A stretch of 64,000 nt of DNA from Hydrogenophaga sp. 2FB (GTDB taxonomy: Bacteria; Pseudomonadota; Gammaproteobacteria; Burkholderiales; Burkholderiaceae_C), in contig NZ_SCML01000026.1 in assembly GCF_005503365.1 (NCBI RefSeq), positions 1 through 64,000 on the forward strand. Reading direction: 5' to 3'. Positions 44,486 through 54,350 of this stretch are shown one piece after another (position 1 is the stretch's first letter; each line of letters opens with the position of its first letter). The position numbers were made by a program, and so were the translations under genes. A model generated the notes under the pieces. It was given only the letters and a program-made list of their open reading frames with translations. It was not told where the DNA came from and made no database searches.

Positions 44486-46168
44486 ATGCATCATCTGTTG
44501 AATCTCCTGGCAGCGATTGCACTGCTCGTCTGGTCCACCCATCTTGTTCGCACCGGCATCCTGCGGGTGTTCGGCGCGAACCTGCGGCACATCCTGGCGC
44601 GCAGCATCAGCAACCGCTACACCGCCGCCATCTCCGGTCTGGGCGTCACGGCGCTGGTGCAGTCGAGCACGGCCACCGCGCTCATCGCCTCGTCCTTCGT
44701 CGGACAGGGTCTGCTGACCCTGCCGTTGGCCCTCGCCGTGATGCTGGGCGCCGACATCGGCACCAGTCTGATGACGGTGGTGTTCTCGTTTGACCTGTCC
44801 TGGCTATCGCCGCTGCTCATTCTGGCGGGCGTGGTCATGTTCATTTCGCGCCAACAAAGCGCCGCCGGGCGCGTCGGCCGGGTGCTGATCGGACTGGGGC
44901 TGATGTTGCTGGCGCTGCGCCTGGTGTCGGCATCGACCGCGGTGCTGACCCAGTCGCCCGTGGTCAAGGCCTTGCTCTTTTCCATCAACAGCGACCTGCT
45001 GCTGGAGATCACGGTGGGTGCGGCACTGGCTCTGATGGCCTATTCCAGCCTGGCCATCGTCCTGCTGACGGCCACCCTCGCCGCGTCCGGCGTGGTGCCG
45101 CCGGAAATGGCCCTGGGCCTGGTGCTGGGTGCCAACCTGGGCAGCGGCTTGCTGGCCGTGGTGACCACGGCGCGCTCGGCCATCGACGTGCGCCAGGTGC
45201 CGCTGGGCAACCTTATCTTCAAGGTGCTGGGCGTGCTGCTGGCCGCGCCGCTGGCGGGGCTGTGGTTGCGCAGCGTGCGGCCCTATGTGGCCGACCCGGC
45301 AACGCTGGTGGTGCTGTTCCACCTGAGCTTCAACATCGCCGTGGCCATCCTGTTCATCGGCCTCACGCAGGTTGTGGCGCGCTGGGTCGAGCGGCTGCTG
45401 CCCAAGCCCGAGAAGAACCTGGTGGCCGGCCGTCCGCACCACCTGGACCCTTCCGCGCTGGCCACACCCTCGCTGGCGATCTCCTGCGCGGCGCGCGAGG
45501 CGTTGCACCAGGCCGATGTGGTCGAGACCATGATGGTCGGCATGCTGGCCGTGATCAAGAGCGACGACCTGCGCCTGGCCGAGGAACTGCGCAAGCTCGA
45601 CGACTCGGTGGACGAGCTGTACTCGGCCATCAAGTACTACCTGACGAAGATCTCGCGCGAGGCGCTGGCCGAGGAGGAAAGCCGGCGCTGGACCGACATC
45701 ATCAGCTTCACCATCAACATGGAGCAGATCGGCGACATCGTCGAGCGTGTGCTGCTGGACATCGAGGACAAGAAGATCAAGATGGGCCGCCATTTTTCGG
45801 ACGCCGGCATGGCCGAGATCTGCGAGCTGCACGCCCGGCTCATCGACAACCTGCGCCTGGGCATGAGCGTGTTCCTCAACGGCAACGTGCGCGACGCGCA
45901 GAAGCTGCTGGAGGAAAAGGCGCGGTTCCGCGACCTGGAGCGTGCTTACGCCACCAGCCACCTCGTGCGGTTGACGGACAACACGGTGCAGAGCATCGAG
46001 ACCAGCTCGCTGCACATCGACCTCATCAGCGACCTGAAGCGGATCAATTCGCACATCTGTTCGATCGCCTATCCGATCCTGGATTCCGCGGGTGCGTTGG
46101 CGCCGAACCGGCTGCGGATGAGCGAGGGGCTGTTAGCAGGACGGTCGCGCGCCGAGATTGCCGCCTGA
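44486..46168 (+). CDS. Na+/phosphate cotransporter (PNaS family) with PhoU-like C-terminus
   Basis: 560-aa protein. The first PNaS repeat has [16 protein letters not shown] (about 50-65) and [14 protein letters not shown]. The second repeat reads [10 protein letters not shown] and [15 protein letters not shown], so the usual QSSS-type motif is changed to YSSL. A PhoU-like helical domain occupies about residues 340-540. It imports or exports phosphate with sodium. Position 19 bp after the phnA-Bug pair suggests it handles phosphate released by PhnA, although that would require phosphate export or overall balance. Confidence 0.88.
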   Translation: MHHLLNLLAAIALLVWSTHLVRTGILRVFGANLRHILARSISNRYTAAISGLGVTALVQSSTATALIASSFVGQGLLTLPLALAVMLGADIGTSLMTVVFSFDLSWLSPLLILAGVVMFISRQQSAAGRVGRVLIGLGLMLLALRLVSASTAVLTQSPVVKALLFSINSDLLLEITVGAALALMAYSSLAIVLLTATLAASGVVPPEMALGLVLGANLGSGLLAVVTTARSAIDVRQVPLGNLIFKVLGVLLAAPLAGLWLRSVRPYVADPATLVVLFHLSFNIAVAILFIGLTQVVARWVERLLPKPEKNLVAGRPHHLDPSALATPSLAISCAAREALHQADVVETMMVGMLAVIKSDDLRLAEELRKLDDSVDELYSAIKYYLTKISREALAEEESRRWTDIISFTINMEQIGDIVERVLLDIEDKKIKMGRHFSDAGMAEICELHARLIDNLRLGMSVFLNGNVRDAQKLLEEKARFRDLERAYATSHLVRLTDNTVQSIETSSLHIDLISDLKRINSHICSIAYPILDSAGALAPNRLRMSEGLLAGRSRAEIAA

Positions 46169-46400
46169 GCGCGCCTTGGGCCTGCGCGCGGATGGCCTGG
46201 CGAGGCCGACATTCGCCGGTCAGTACAATTGGCTCCCGTTTCCCCCAGGCAAAAAAGAGGACCACGTCCTCGAAGAATCGCGGTGTCGCCATCCCGGTTC
46301 GCTCAATTGCTGGCCATCTGCCGCGAGCGCAATTCGGGCACCTCCACCACACCGGTGTGGGCCCAATGGTGCAGAGGGGGTTGATTTACAAGGAATTTCC
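46169..46400. other. 232-bp gene-free region upstream of ychF with structured elements
   Basis: I see no convincing ORF. It holds a TACAAT -10-like box (46224-46229), a perfect 14-bp palindrome CCACACCGGTGTGG (46347-46360), and AATTGC/GCAATT inverted arms (about 46302-46333). AAGGAATTTCC precedes the ychF ATG. A minus-strand terminator lies at 46251-46271 although no minus-strand gene reads into it. It may be a long structured ychF leader or hold a small antisense RNA. Confidence 0.45.
46251..46271 (-). terminator. Short intrinsic terminator on the minus strand without an obvious gene
   Basis: On the minus strand GAGGAC-GTG-GTCCTC is followed by six T. It would end a minus-strand transcript starting within or beyond the ychF leader; the only nearby genes are on the plus strand. 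Confidence 0.5.
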
Positions 46401-47492
46401 ATGAGCCTCCAATGCGGCATCGTGGGCCTGCCCAACGTCGGCAAGTCCACCCTTTTCAACGCGCTGACCAAGGCCGGCATCGCGGCCGAGAACTACCCGT
46501 TCTGCACCATCGAGCCCAACACCGGCGTGGTGGAGGTGCCCGATCCGCGCCTGCAGCAACTGGCCCAGATCGTGGAGCCCGAGCGCGTCGTGCCGGCCAT
46601 CGTGGAGTTTGTGGACATCGCCGGCCTGGTGGCCGGTGCCAGCACCGGTGAAGGCCTGGGCAACAAGTTCCTCGCGCACATCCGCGAGACCGACGCCATC
46701 GTCAACGTGGTGCGCTGCTTCGAAGACGACAACGTCATCCACGTGGCCAACAAGATCGACCCGATTGCCGACATCGAAGTCATCCAGACCGAGCTCTGCC
46801 TGGCCGACCTGGCCGCGGTGGAGAAGGCGCTGCACCGCGTGAACAAGACCGCGCGTTCGGGCGACAAGGAATCGATCAAGCAGGTGGCCATTCTGGAGAA
46901 GTGCCAGGCCGCGCTCAACGACACCCAGCCCGTGCGCACCATCGATTTCAGCAAGGAAGAGCAGGCCCAGCTCAAGCAGTTCTTCCTGATCACCGCCAAG
47001 CCCGCGATGTTCGTGGCCAACGTGTCGGAAGACGGCTTCGAGAACAACCCGCTGCTGGACCGCCTGAAGGAATTCGCAGCGAAGCAGAACGCGCCCGTGG
47101 TCGCCATCTGCGCCAAGATCGAGGCCGAACTCTCCGAGATGGACGACGCCGACCGCCTCGAATTCCTCAAGGAACTGGGGCAGGACGAGCCGGGCCTGAA
47201 CCGCCTGATCCGCGCAGCCTACCAACTGCTCGGCCTGCAGACCTACTTCACCGCTGGCGTGAAGGAAGTGCGCGCCTGGACCATCCATGTCGGCGACACC
47301 GGCCCGCAAGCTGCCGGTGTGATCCACACCGACTTCGAAAAAGGCTACATCCGCGCCCAGACCATCGGCTTCGACGACTACATCGCCTTTAAGGGCGAGC
47401 AGGGCGCGAAGGACGCGGGCAAGATGCGCGCCGAAGGCAAGGACTACGTCGTCAAGGACGGCGACGTGATGAACTTCCTGTTCAGCAGCTGA
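46401..47492 (+). CDS. ychF: Redox-regulated ribosome-associated ATPase YchF (OLA1 family)
   Basis: 363-aa Obg-like P-loop protein that hydrolyses ATP rather than GTP and binds ribosomes. G1 [12 protein letters not shown] (residues 8-19), G3 DIAG, and a non-canonical G4 that explains ATP preference. The helical insertion is at about 130-190 and the C-terminal TGS domain at about 275-360. The chosen ATG follows AAGGAATTTCC. It is usually constitutive; the long upstream region is unusual. The stop is 4 nt before the next gene. Confidence 0.96.
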   Translation: MSLQCGIVGLPNVGKSTLFNALTKAGIAAENYPFCTIEPNTGVVEVPDPRLQQLAQIVEPERVVPAIVEFVDIAGLVAGASTGEGLGNKFLAHIRETDAIVNVVRCFEDDNVIHVANKIDPIADIEVIQTELCLADLAAVEKALHRVNKTARSGDKESIKQVAILEKCQAALNDTQPVRTIDFSKEEQAQLKQFFLITAKPAMFVANVSEDGFENNPLLDRLKEFAAKQNAPVVAICAKIEAELSEMDDADRLEFLKELGQDEPGLNRLIRAAYQLLGLQTYFTAGVKEVRAWTIHVGDTGPQAAGVIHTDFEKGYIRAQTIGFDDYIAFKGEQGAKDAGKMRAEGKDYVVKDGDVMNFLFSS

Positions 47493-47496
47493 CCCG

Positions 47497-48270
47497 ATGA
47501 GCGAATCCGGCCGGCCCGAACCCCAACGCCTGGCCAAACGCCTGGCGGCGCAGCTGCCGTGTTCGCGCAGCGACGCCGAAAACTACATCGCCGGTGGCTG
47601 GGTGCGGGTGGACGGCGTGGTCGTGGAAGAGCCCATGGAACGGGTGCGCGACGACCAGACGGTGCTGCTGGACCCGAAGGCCAAGCTGGAGCCGCTGGCG
47701 TCGATAACGCTGATCTGGCACAAACCGGCCAACCGGGTGCTGCCCGACGAGCCGCTGCTGCCGGACGCCTTGGCCGCCAAGTGGTTCACCAACGCCAACC
47801 GCTTCAAAGGCGACCGCTCGGGCGTGCGCCCGCTCAAGGCGCACCTGCACAAGCTGTTGCCGGTGGCGCCGCTGGGCACCAAGGCCAGCGGCCTCATGGT
47901 GTTCACGCAAAACCCGAGCGTGGCCCGCAAGATGACCGACGACGCGGGGCAACTGGAGCACGAGTGGCTGGCCGACGTGGCGGCCGATCCCGAACTGGAA
48001 GACGATGCCCGGCGCGACGCCGTGCTCAAGTCCTTGGGCAAGGCCCTGTTCTTTGACGGCTGGGCCGTGCCTTCCGCGCGCGCCAGTTGGCAGAGCGAGC
48101 TGCGCTTGCGCCTGGCCATCAAGGGCAACCAACCCGGCCAGGTGGCGCACCTGTGCGAACGCGCCGGTCTGAACCTCACGGCCTTGCGCCGCCTGCGGCT
48201 GGGCCGCATTTCCTTGGCCGGGCTGCCGGTGGGCGAGTGGCGCTACTTGCTGCCCCACGAGCGCTTCTGA
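47497..48270 (+). CDS. S4-domain RsuA/RluB-like pseudouridine synthase homologue lacking the catalytic Asp
   Basis: 257-aa protein. An S4 RNA-binding domain at about 10-65 (RLAKRLAAQLPCSRSDAENY) precedes a pseudouridine-synthase fold. At the active site, where RsuA/RluB enzymes read GRLDxxTSGLLLFT, this protein reads APLGTKASGLMVFT; without a gap the nucleophilic aspartate aligns with Gly127. The IKGNQPGQVAHL and LRRLRLGRISLAG segments of the C-terminal half are kept. It may be a catalytically dead RNA-binding protein or use another residue. Its 3' end overlaps the convergent MFS gene by 28 bp. Confidence 0.85.
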   Translation: MSESGRPEPQRLAKRLAAQLPCSRSDAENYIAGGWVRVDGVVVEEPMERVRDDQTVLLDPKAKLEPLASITLIWHKPANRVLPDEPLLPDALAAKWFTNANRFKGDRSGVRPLKAHLHKLLPVAPLGTKASGLMVFTQNPSVARKMTDDAGQLEHEWLADVAADPELEDDARRDAVLKSLGKALFFDGWAVPSARASWQSELRLRLAIKGNQPGQVAHLCERAGLNLTALRRLRLGRISLAGLPVGEWRYLLPHERF

Positions 48271-49421
48271 AGCCGCGCCGCCCACACGCTCACGGCCATC
48301 GCGGCCAGCAGGACCACAAATCCCACCTCGTGCAGCCGCAGCATGCCGCCCTGGGCGATCATCACGCCACCGAGTGCCGCACCCAGGGCCTGCCCGCCGT
48401 AGATGGCCGACGAGTTGAGCGCCACCGTGGCCGAGGCCAACTCGGGTGACATGTGCACCACCCGGGCCTGTTGGGCCGAGTTGCTGGAGAAACAGCCCAG
48501 CGCCCAGGGGATGACCACGAACGCCTGGGCCCAGAAGCCATGGCGCCCCAGCGGCCACAGGAGCAGGCTCAGGGCCATGCAGCCCAGCGTGATCAACACC
48601 GCGTTGGCGGCGCCGATGCGGTCGATGTAGCGCGTCACGGCGACGTTGCCCACCAGACCAAAAACGCCAAACCACAGCAGCATCAGCGACAGGGCGGTGC
48701 CACCCCCGCCAATGACCTGCGCGACATACGGCGCGAAATAGGCGAACAGCGTGAACTGCCCGAAGGCCGAGAGCAGCGTCACGGCGACCGCGACCATCAG
48801 CGACCCCGAACCCAAAGTGCGACCCCAGGATGCGCGCGACAGCGCCGCCGGCCGGATGCCGTCGGGCATCTCGCGCCACACCCAGGCGCCGCTGAGGAAC
48901 GACATCAGGGCCACCAGCCCGAAGGCCCAGCGCCAGCCCAGTTCGCCGCTGATCCACGCCGCCAACGGCATGCCCATCACCGACGCCACCGACCAACCCA
49001 GGAAGACGAAGGTGATGGCGCGTCCCCGCTGCGCCGGGCCGACCAGCAGGCCCACGCTGGCCGCGGCCTGCGGCGTGAAGATCGCGGGTGAAACGACGGC
49101 CAGCACGCGCAGCGGCAGCAAGACCTCGTAGTGGGGCGCCCATGCGCAGGCGGCGGTGAGCACGCCGTACCAGACCAGCGAAAGCGCGAGCAGGCGCCGG
49201 CGGTCCCAACCCGCGACCAGGCCGGCGAACACTGGCGCGCCCACGCCCATCAGGATGGCCGCGGCGGTGATGAGCTGGCCGGCCTGGGGGATCGACACAC
49301 CCAGGGACACACTGATGTCGTTGAGCGTGCCGGGCACCACCATCACGCCGGTGCCGATCACGAAGTTGCCGACCATCAGCGCCCAGAGCGAGCGCGGCAG
49401 TCCTTGATCGTGGGGCTTCAT
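48243..49421 (-). CDS. MFS transporter, drug/metabolite exporter type
   Basis: 392-aa twelve-helix permease of the AraJ/YdhP (DHA1) type. Motif A lies between helices 2 and 3 (AGLVAGWDRRRLLAL, about 65-79), and LPLRVLAVVSPAIFTPQA is the motif-B/C region. Start ATG 49421 overlaps the yqaA stop by 4 nt, so the two are one unit. The substrate is not predictable. The 3' end overlaps the S4-domain gene on the other strand. Confidence 0.88.
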   Translation of the reverse strand: MKPHDQGLPRSLWALMVGNFVIGTGVMVVPGTLNDISVSLGVSIPQAGQLITAAAILMGVGAPVFAGLVAGWDRRRLLALSLVWYGVLTAACAWAPHYEVLLPLRVLAVVSPAIFTPQAAASVGLLVGPAQRGRAITFVFLGWSVASVMGMPLAAWISGELGWRWAFGLVALMSFLSGAWVWREMPDGIRPAALSRASWGRTLGSGSLMVAVAVTLLSAFGQFTLFAYFAPYVAQVIGGGGTALSLMLLWFGVFGLVGNVAVTRYIDRIGAANAVLITLGCMALSLLLWPLGRHGFWAQAFVVIPWALGCFSSNSAQQARVVHMSPELASATVALNSSAIYGGQALGAALGGVMIAQGGMLRLHEVGFVVLLAAMAVSVWAARLQKRSWGSK

Positions 49422-49900
49422 GGGTGCAGGGCGCCGGGGAAGAACCACAGTAGCGCCGCCGTCATGGTGAGGTAGCGGGCGAACTTGCCGATCGCCATGT
49501 ACAGCAGGCAGGGCCAGAAGGGGAACTTCATCCAGCCCGCCACGGCGCACAGCGGGTCGCCCACCACCGGCAGCCAGGACATCAGGCAGGCTTTGGGGCC
49601 AAAGCGCTCCAGCCATTTCAGTGCCCGCAGGTCGACGTGGGTGCCACGCGCGCGGTCGACCGCCTTGTGTGTGCCCAGGCCCATGAGCCAGCTCACCGCA
49701 CCGCCCAAGGTGTTGCCCGCCGTGGCCACCAGGATGGTCGGCCAGAACAGCTCGGGGCTGAGCTTGATGAGGCCGAACACCGCGGGCTCCGATCCCAGGG
49801 GCAGCAGCGTGGCCGACACAAACGCCACCACGAACACCGTGCTCAACCCGAATTCGGGCAAAGCGAGCAATTGCATCAGGTGGGTGAGCCAGGGGTGCAT
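49418..49900 (-). CDS. yqaA: YqaA-family (DedA/SNARE-associated superfamily) membrane protein
   Basis: 160-aa membrane protein. FVVAFVSATLLPLGSEPAVF (about 23-42) and WLPVVGDPLCAVAGWMKFPF (about 109-128) are the paired re-entrant motifs of the DedA-like superfamily; VATAGNTLGG contains the conserved glycines. It may move lipids or ions; E. coli yqaA has no defined role. ATG 49900 precedes the first helix. The MFS gene follows with a 4-nt overlap. Confidence 0.88.
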   Translation of the reverse strand: MHPWLTHLMQLLALPEFGLSTVFVVAFVSATLLPLGSEPAVFGLIKLSPELFWPTILVATAGNTLGGAVSWLMGLGTHKAVDRARGTHVDLRALKWLERFGPKACLMSWLPVVGDPLCAVAGWMKFPFWPCLLYMAIGKFARYLTMTAALLWFFPGALHP

Positions 49901-49974
49901 GTGGAATGAAAGGGGGTCGGCCCGCGCCGACGCGAGAGAAGATGGACAGACGGTTGAAAAAAGGGCCGGGCATA

Positions 49975-50004
49975 TTGCCTGCTGAAAAAACAGGCAGATA
50001 CAAT
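49975..50004 (+). promoter_or_regulatory. Sigma-70 promoter of dusB-fis, with overlapping Fis-like dyad
   Basis: TTGCCT (49975-49980) and TACAAT (49999-50004) are separated by 18 bp. The spacer holds TGCCTG-N9-CAGGCA, whose centre GCTGAAAAAACAGGC fits the degenerate Fis consensus (G and C 15 bp apart, A/T-rich core). Autoregulation of dusB-fis by Fis, as in E. coli, is therefore plausible. Confidence 0.6.
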
Positions 50005-50074
50005 CGCGTTCCTTCGCCCCCACCGCCATCGGTGGCGCGGCCATCAACCGCTCGACACCCATTCTCCCACCGCC

Positions 50075-51112
50075 ATGCAACTCGGGGCCTTCACCTTGCC
50101 CAATGCCCTGTTTGTCGCGCCCATGGCGGGTGTGACGGACCGGCCATTTCGCAAACTGTGCAAGCGCCTCGGGGCGGGCTACGCGGTGAGCGAGATGGTG
50201 ACCTCGCGGCCCGACCTGCGCGACAGCCTGAAGACCTCGCGCCGCGCCAACCACGAAGGCGAAGCCGCGCCCATCTCGGTGCAGATCGCGGGCACCGACG
50301 CGCAGATGATGGCCGACGCCGCGCGCTACAACATCGACCGCGGTGCGCAGATCATCGACATCAACATGGGCTGCCCGGCCAAGAAGGTGTGCAACAAATG
50401 GGCCGGCTCGGCGCTGATGCAGGACGAGGCCCTGGCCATCGAGATCGTGCAAGCCGTGGTGGCGGCGTGTGAACCGCACCGGGTGCCGGTCACGCTCAAG
50501 ATGCGCACCGGCTGGTGCGCCCAGGTGCGCAACGCACCCGCGCTGGCGCTGGCCGCGGAAGCGGCTGGCGTGCAGATGCTCACCGTGCACGGCCGCACGC
50601 GCGAACAAGGCTACAAAGGCCAGGCCGAACACGACACCGTCGCCCACATCAAGAGCCGCGTGCGCATTCCCGTGGTGGCCAATGGCGACATCAACAGTCC
50701 CGAGCAGGCGCGCGACGTGCTGAAGGCCACGGGTGCAGACGCGATCATGATCGGCCGCGCGGCGCAGGGACGCCCCTGGATCTTCCGGGAAGTCGCCCAT
50801 TTCCTGGCCACGGGTGAGCACCTGCCACCGCCCGCGCTGAGCGAAGTCCGGGCCTGGCTGCTCGACCACCTGCACGACCACTACGACCTGTACGGCGAAG
50901 ACACCGGCGTGCGCAGCGCGCGCAAACACCTGGGCTGGTACGCGCAATCGCTGCCACTGCCGCCCGGCGCCGCCGCGCTGTTCCGCTCGCGCGTGAACGC
51001 CATCACCACGGTGGAAGCGCAATTGCGCTGCGTGAGCGACAGCCTGGACGAGTGGTCCACCGATATGACAAACGCAACAACAACAAGCGAACCCTGGGAA
51101 CTGGCCGCATGA
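50075..51112 (+). CDS. dusB: tRNA-dihydrouridine synthase DusB
   Basis: 345-aa flavin enzyme that reduces uridine in the tRNA D-loop. [17 protein letters not shown] (about 13-29), [20 protein letters not shown] (about 97-116, with the catalytic cysteine), [14 protein letters not shown] and [10 protein letters not shown] are standard Dus motifs. It is the first gene of dusB-fis; its stop overlaps the fis ATG (ATGA), as in gammaproteobacteria, where dusB precedes fis. Confidence 0.96.
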   Translation: MQLGAFTLPNALFVAPMAGVTDRPFRKLCKRLGAGYAVSEMVTSRPDLRDSLKTSRRANHEGEAAPISVQIAGTDAQMMADAARYNIDRGAQIIDINMGCPAKKVCNKWAGSALMQDEALAIEIVQAVVAACEPHRVPVTLKMRTGWCAQVRNAPALALAAEAAGVQMLTVHGRTREQGYKGQAEHDTVAHIKSRVRIPVVANGDINSPEQARDVLKATGADAIMIGRAAQGRPWIFREVAHFLATGEHLPPPALSEVRAWLLDHLHDHYDLYGEDTGVRSARKHLGWYAQSLPLPPGAAALFRSRVNAITTVEAQLRCVSDSLDEWSTDMTNATTTSEPWELAA

Positions 51113-51348
51113 AACAACAGAACACCTTGCACGACTGTGTGCGTGCCAGCATGGAAGACTTTTTCCGCGACCTCGATGGCACCGATCCGGCCAACCTGCA
51201 CGACATGCTCGTCAAGGCGGTGGAAAAGCCCTTGCTCGAAGTCGTGATGGAGCAGGCGCAGAACAACCAGTCGCGCGCCGCGCAGTGGTTGGGGTTGAAC
51301 CGCAACACCTTGCGCAAGAAATTGCTCGAACACAAGCTCATCGATTGA
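51109..51348 (+). CDS. fis: DNA-binding protein Fis
   Basis: 79-aa Fis. The C-terminal helix-turn-helix [21 protein letters not shown] (split around residues 51-71) is complete. It is about 20 residues shorter at the N-terminus than E. coli Fis, lacking much of the beta-hairpin that contacts the invertase; this shorter form is usual in betaproteobacteria. ATG 51109 overlaps the dusB stop. It acts as a nucleoid protein and rRNA promoter activator. purH follows 26 bp later. Confidence 0.95.
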   Translation: MKQQNTLHDCVRASMEDFFRDLDGTDPANLHDMLVKAVEKPLLEVVMEQAQNNQSRAAQWLGLNRNTLRKKLLEHKLID

Positions 51349-51374
51349 ATTCAAAACCTCCTCAAGACCTTCTC

Positions 51375-52961
51375 ATGCGCGCACTCATTTCTGTCTCCGA
51401 CAAGACCGGCATCGTCGAACTCGCTCAAGCCCTGCACGGCCTCGGCGTGGCACTCATCTCCACCGGCGGCACCGCCAAGCTGCTGGCCGACAAAGGCCTG
51501 CCCGTCACCGAAGTGGCCGAAGTCACGGGCTTTCCCGAGATGCTCGACGGCCGCGTGAAGACGCTGCATCCCAAGGTGCACGGCGGCCTGCTTGCGCGCC
51601 GCGATCTGCCCGAGCACGTGGCCGCTCTCAAGACCCACGGCATCGACACCATCGACCTGCTGATCGTCAACCTCTACCCCTTCGAAGCCACGGTGGCCAA
51701 GGCCGGCTGCACGCTGGAAGACGCGATCGAGAACATCGACATCGGCGGCCCTGCCATGGTGCGCAGCGCGGCGAAGAACTGGAAAGACGTGGCGGTGTTG
51801 ACCGACGCAGCCCAGTACGCCGGTGTGATCGACGAACTCAAGACCAGCGGCAAACTCTCCGACAAGACGCGTTTTGCGCTGTCGGTGGCCGCGTTCAACC
51901 GCATCAGCAACTACGACGCCGCCATCAGCGACTACCTCTCGAGCATCACCTTCGAAGAGGGCGCGAGCGTGCCGCAGCGCACGATGTTTGCCGCGCAGAG
52001 CAACGGCCGCTTCGTCAAGCTGCAAGACCTGCGCTACGGTGAGAACCCCCACCAGAGCGCAGCCTTCTACCGCGACCTGTACCCAGCGCCCGGTTCGCTG
52101 GTGAGCGGGAAGCAGTTGCAAGGCAAGGAGCTGAGCTACAACAACATCGCCGACGCCGATGCGGCGTGGGAATGCGTCAAGAGCTTCGATGCGCCTGCGT
52201 GCGTGATCGTCAAGCACGCCAACCCTTGCGGCGTGGCCGTGGGCAAGGACCCGCTCGAGGCCTACAGCAAGGCCTTCCAGACCGATCCCACCAGCGCCTT
52301 CGGCGGCATCATCGCGCTCAACCGAACGCTCGATGGCGCGGGCGCGCTGGCGATCAGCAAACAGTTCGTTGAAGTGCTGATGGCGCCGGGCTACACGGCC
52401 GAAGCGCTGGAGGTGTTCAAGGCCAAGGCCAATGTGCGCGTGCTGCAGATCGACCTGCCGCCCGGGGGCCCCACGCCATGGGACCAAGGCCTCAACTTCA
52501 TGGACGTCAAACGCGTGGGGTCCGGGCTGTTGATGCAGACCGCCGACAACCACGTGCTCCAGCGCGCCGATCTGAAAGTCGTGAGCAAGCTGCAGCCGAC
52601 CGAACAGCAGATTGAAGACCTGCTGTTCGCCTGGAAAGTGGCGAAGTACGTGAAGTCCAACGCCATCGTGTTCTGCAAGGACGGCATGACCATGGGCGTG
52701 GGCGCCGGTCAGATGAGCCGCCTGGACTCGGCGCGCATCGCCAGCATCAAGGCCGGTCACGCCAAGCTGACGCTGCAAGGCACCGCCGTCGCCAGCGATG
52801 CCTTCTTCCCGTTCCGCGATGGGTTGGACGTGGTGGTCGACGCGGGTGCGACCTGCGTGATCCAGCCCGGTGGCTCGATGCGCGATCAGGAAGTCATCGA
52901 CGCGGCCGACGAGCGTGGTGTGGTGATGGTGACTTCGGGCGTTCGCCACTTCCGGCACTGA
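51375..52961 (+). CDS. purH: Bifunctional AICAR transformylase / IMP cyclohydrolase PurH
   Basis: 528-aa enzyme for the last two steps of IMP synthesis. The N-terminal MGS-like cyclohydrolase part includes [13 protein letters not shown] and STGGTAKLL, with [13 protein letters not shown] near 64-76. The AICAR transformylase part has [13 protein letters not shown] (about 219-231), [11 protein letters not shown] (catalytic lysine and histidine) and, at the end, the [10 protein letters not shown] segment. Full length. It lies downstream of dusB-fis and ends before a strong terminator. Confidence 0.97.
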   Translation: MRALISVSDKTGIVELAQALHGLGVALISTGGTAKLLADKGLPVTEVAEVTGFPEMLDGRVKTLHPKVHGGLLARRDLPEHVAALKTHGIDTIDLLIVNLYPFEATVAKAGCTLEDAIENIDIGGPAMVRSAAKNWKDVAVLTDAAQYAGVIDELKTSGKLSDKTRFALSVAAFNRISNYDAAISDYLSSITFEEGASVPQRTMFAAQSNGRFVKLQDLRYGENPHQSAAFYRDLYPAPGSLVSGKQLQGKELSYNNIADADAAWECVKSFDAPACVIVKHANPCGVAVGKDPLEAYSKAFQTDPTSAFGGIIALNRTLDGAGALAISKQFVEVLMAPGYTAEALEVFKAKANVRVLQIDLPPGGPTPWDQGLNFMDVKRVGSGLLMQTADNHVLQRADLKVVSKLQPTEQQIEDLLFAWKVAKYVKSNAIVFCKDGMTMGVGAGQMSRLDSARIASIKAGHAKLTLQGTAVASDAFFPFRDGLDVVVDAGATCVIQPGGSMRDQEVIDAADERGVVMVTSGVRHFRH

Positions 52962-52977
52962 ACGGCGCTGCCCCATG

Positions 52978-53008
52978 AAAAATGGCCGGTGATTCACCGG
53001 CCATTTTT
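52978..53008. terminator. Bidirectional intrinsic terminator between purH and hemL
   Basis: AAAAATGGCCGGTG, loop ATT, CACCGGCCATTTTT: a 14-bp perfect stem with A-run and T-run flanks, between the convergent purH and hemL genes. Confidence 0.93.
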
Positions 53009-53029
53009 CTTTGCGGTCGAGATGCGCGT

Positions 53030-54337
53030 TCAGCGACCCAACTGCTTGAAGATTTCACGCGCCGCAGCAACCGTTTCTTCGATGTCGTTCGCCGTGTGCG
53101 CCGCGCTCACGAACCCGGCCTCGTACAAGGCCGGGGCGATATAGACGCCGCGATCGAGCAGACCATGGAACAGCGTGTTGAAGCGCGGACCATCGGTGGT
53201 CATCACCTTGGCGTAGTTCTGCGGCAACTCGTCAAACAGGAAGAAACCGAACATGCCGCCTTCGCTATCGCCGCTGAGGGGCACGCCCTCGGCCGCGGCG
53301 GCAGACTTCAGGCCGTCAACAAGCGAACGCGTGGTGGCCGAGAGCGCCTCGTAGAACCCCGGCTTCCTGATTTCGCGCAAGGTCGCCAGGCCGCAGGCCG
53401 TGGCCACGGGATTGCCCGACAGGGTGCCGGCCTGGTACACACCACCCAGCGGGGCCAGTTGCTCCATCACCGCGCGCTTGGCGCCGAACGCGGCCAGCGG
53501 CATGCCGCCGCCAATCACCTTGCCCATCACCGTCATGTCGGGCTCGAAGCCCGGGATGAGTTTCGCGTACACGCTCTGCGCGCTGCCGAGCGCCACGCGG
53601 AAACCCGTCATCACCTCGTCAAAGGCGAGCAGTGCGCCGTGCTGCGTGCACAGCTCGCGGCAGCGCTTCATGAAAGGCACGCCGGCGCGCACGAAGTTCA
53701 TGTTGCCCGCGATCGGTTCGATGATCAGGCAGGCGACGTCGGCGCCATGCTCGGCGAACGCGGCTTCCAGCTGTTCGATGTTGTTGTACTCCAGCACCAG
53801 CGTGTGCTGCACCACCTCGGGTGGCACGCCGGCGCTGGTCGGGTTGCCGAACGTGGCCAGTCCCGAACCCGCCTTCACCAGCAGCGCGTCCGCATGGCCG
53901 TGGTAGCAGCCCTCGAACTTGATGATCTTCTTGCGCCCGGTGGCGCCGCGCGCCAGGCGGATCGTGCTCATGCCCGCCTCGGTGCCCGAGCTGACCAGCC
54001 GCACCATGTCGATGCTGGGCACGAGTTCGATGATGGCCTCGGCCAGCTCCACTTCACGCTCGGTCGGTGCGCCGTACGAGAAACCTTCGAGCACGGCTTT
54101 CTGCACCGCTTCCACCACGGCCGGATGGCCATGGCCCAGGATCATCGGACCCCAGGATCCGATGTAGTCGATGTAACGCTTGCCATTGGCATCCCAGAAG
54201 TAAGCCCCTTGCGCGCGCTGCACGAAACGGGGCGTGCCGCCCACGGCACGGAATGCGCGAACGGGCGAGTTCACGCCGCCGGGAATCAGCGCCTTGGCGC
54301 GGTCGAAGAGTTGCTGGTTGCGGTCGGTCGTGGTCAT
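53030..54337 (-). CDS. hemL: Glutamate-1-semialdehyde 2,1-aminomutase HemL
   Basis: 435-aa PLP-dependent class III aminotransferase-fold enzyme that makes 5-aminolevulinate in the C5 haem pathway. Key segments: [10 protein letters not shown] near residues 18-27, [10 protein letters not shown] near 121, [13 protein letters not shown] (about 242-254) and [13 protein letters not shown] with the PLP lysine near 273. Full length. The thiD-like kinase gene lies 13 bp upstream on the same strand. Confidence 0.97.
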   Translation of the reverse strand: MTTTDRNQQLFDRAKALIPGGVNSPVRAFRAVGGTPRFVQRAQGAYFWDANGKRYIDYIGSWGPMILGHGHPAVVEAVQKAVLEGFSYGAPTEREVELAEAIIELVPSIDMVRLVSSGTEAGMSTIRLARGATGRKKIIKFEGCYHGHADALLVKAGSGLATFGNPTSAGVPPEVVQHTLVLEYNNIEQLEAAFAEHGADVACLIIEPIAGNMNFVRAGVPFMKRCRELCTQHGALLAFDEVMTGFRVALGSAQSVYAKLIPGFEPDMTVMGKVIGGGMPLAAFGAKRAVMEQLAPLGGVYQAGTLSGNPVATACGLATLREIRKPGFYEALSATTRSLVDGLKSAAAAEGVPLSGDSEGGMFGFFLFDELPQNYAKVMTTDGPRFNTLFHGLLDRGVYIAPALYEAGFVSAAHTANDIEETVAAAREIFKQLGR

Positions 54338-54350
54338 GGGGCGCTGAGCG

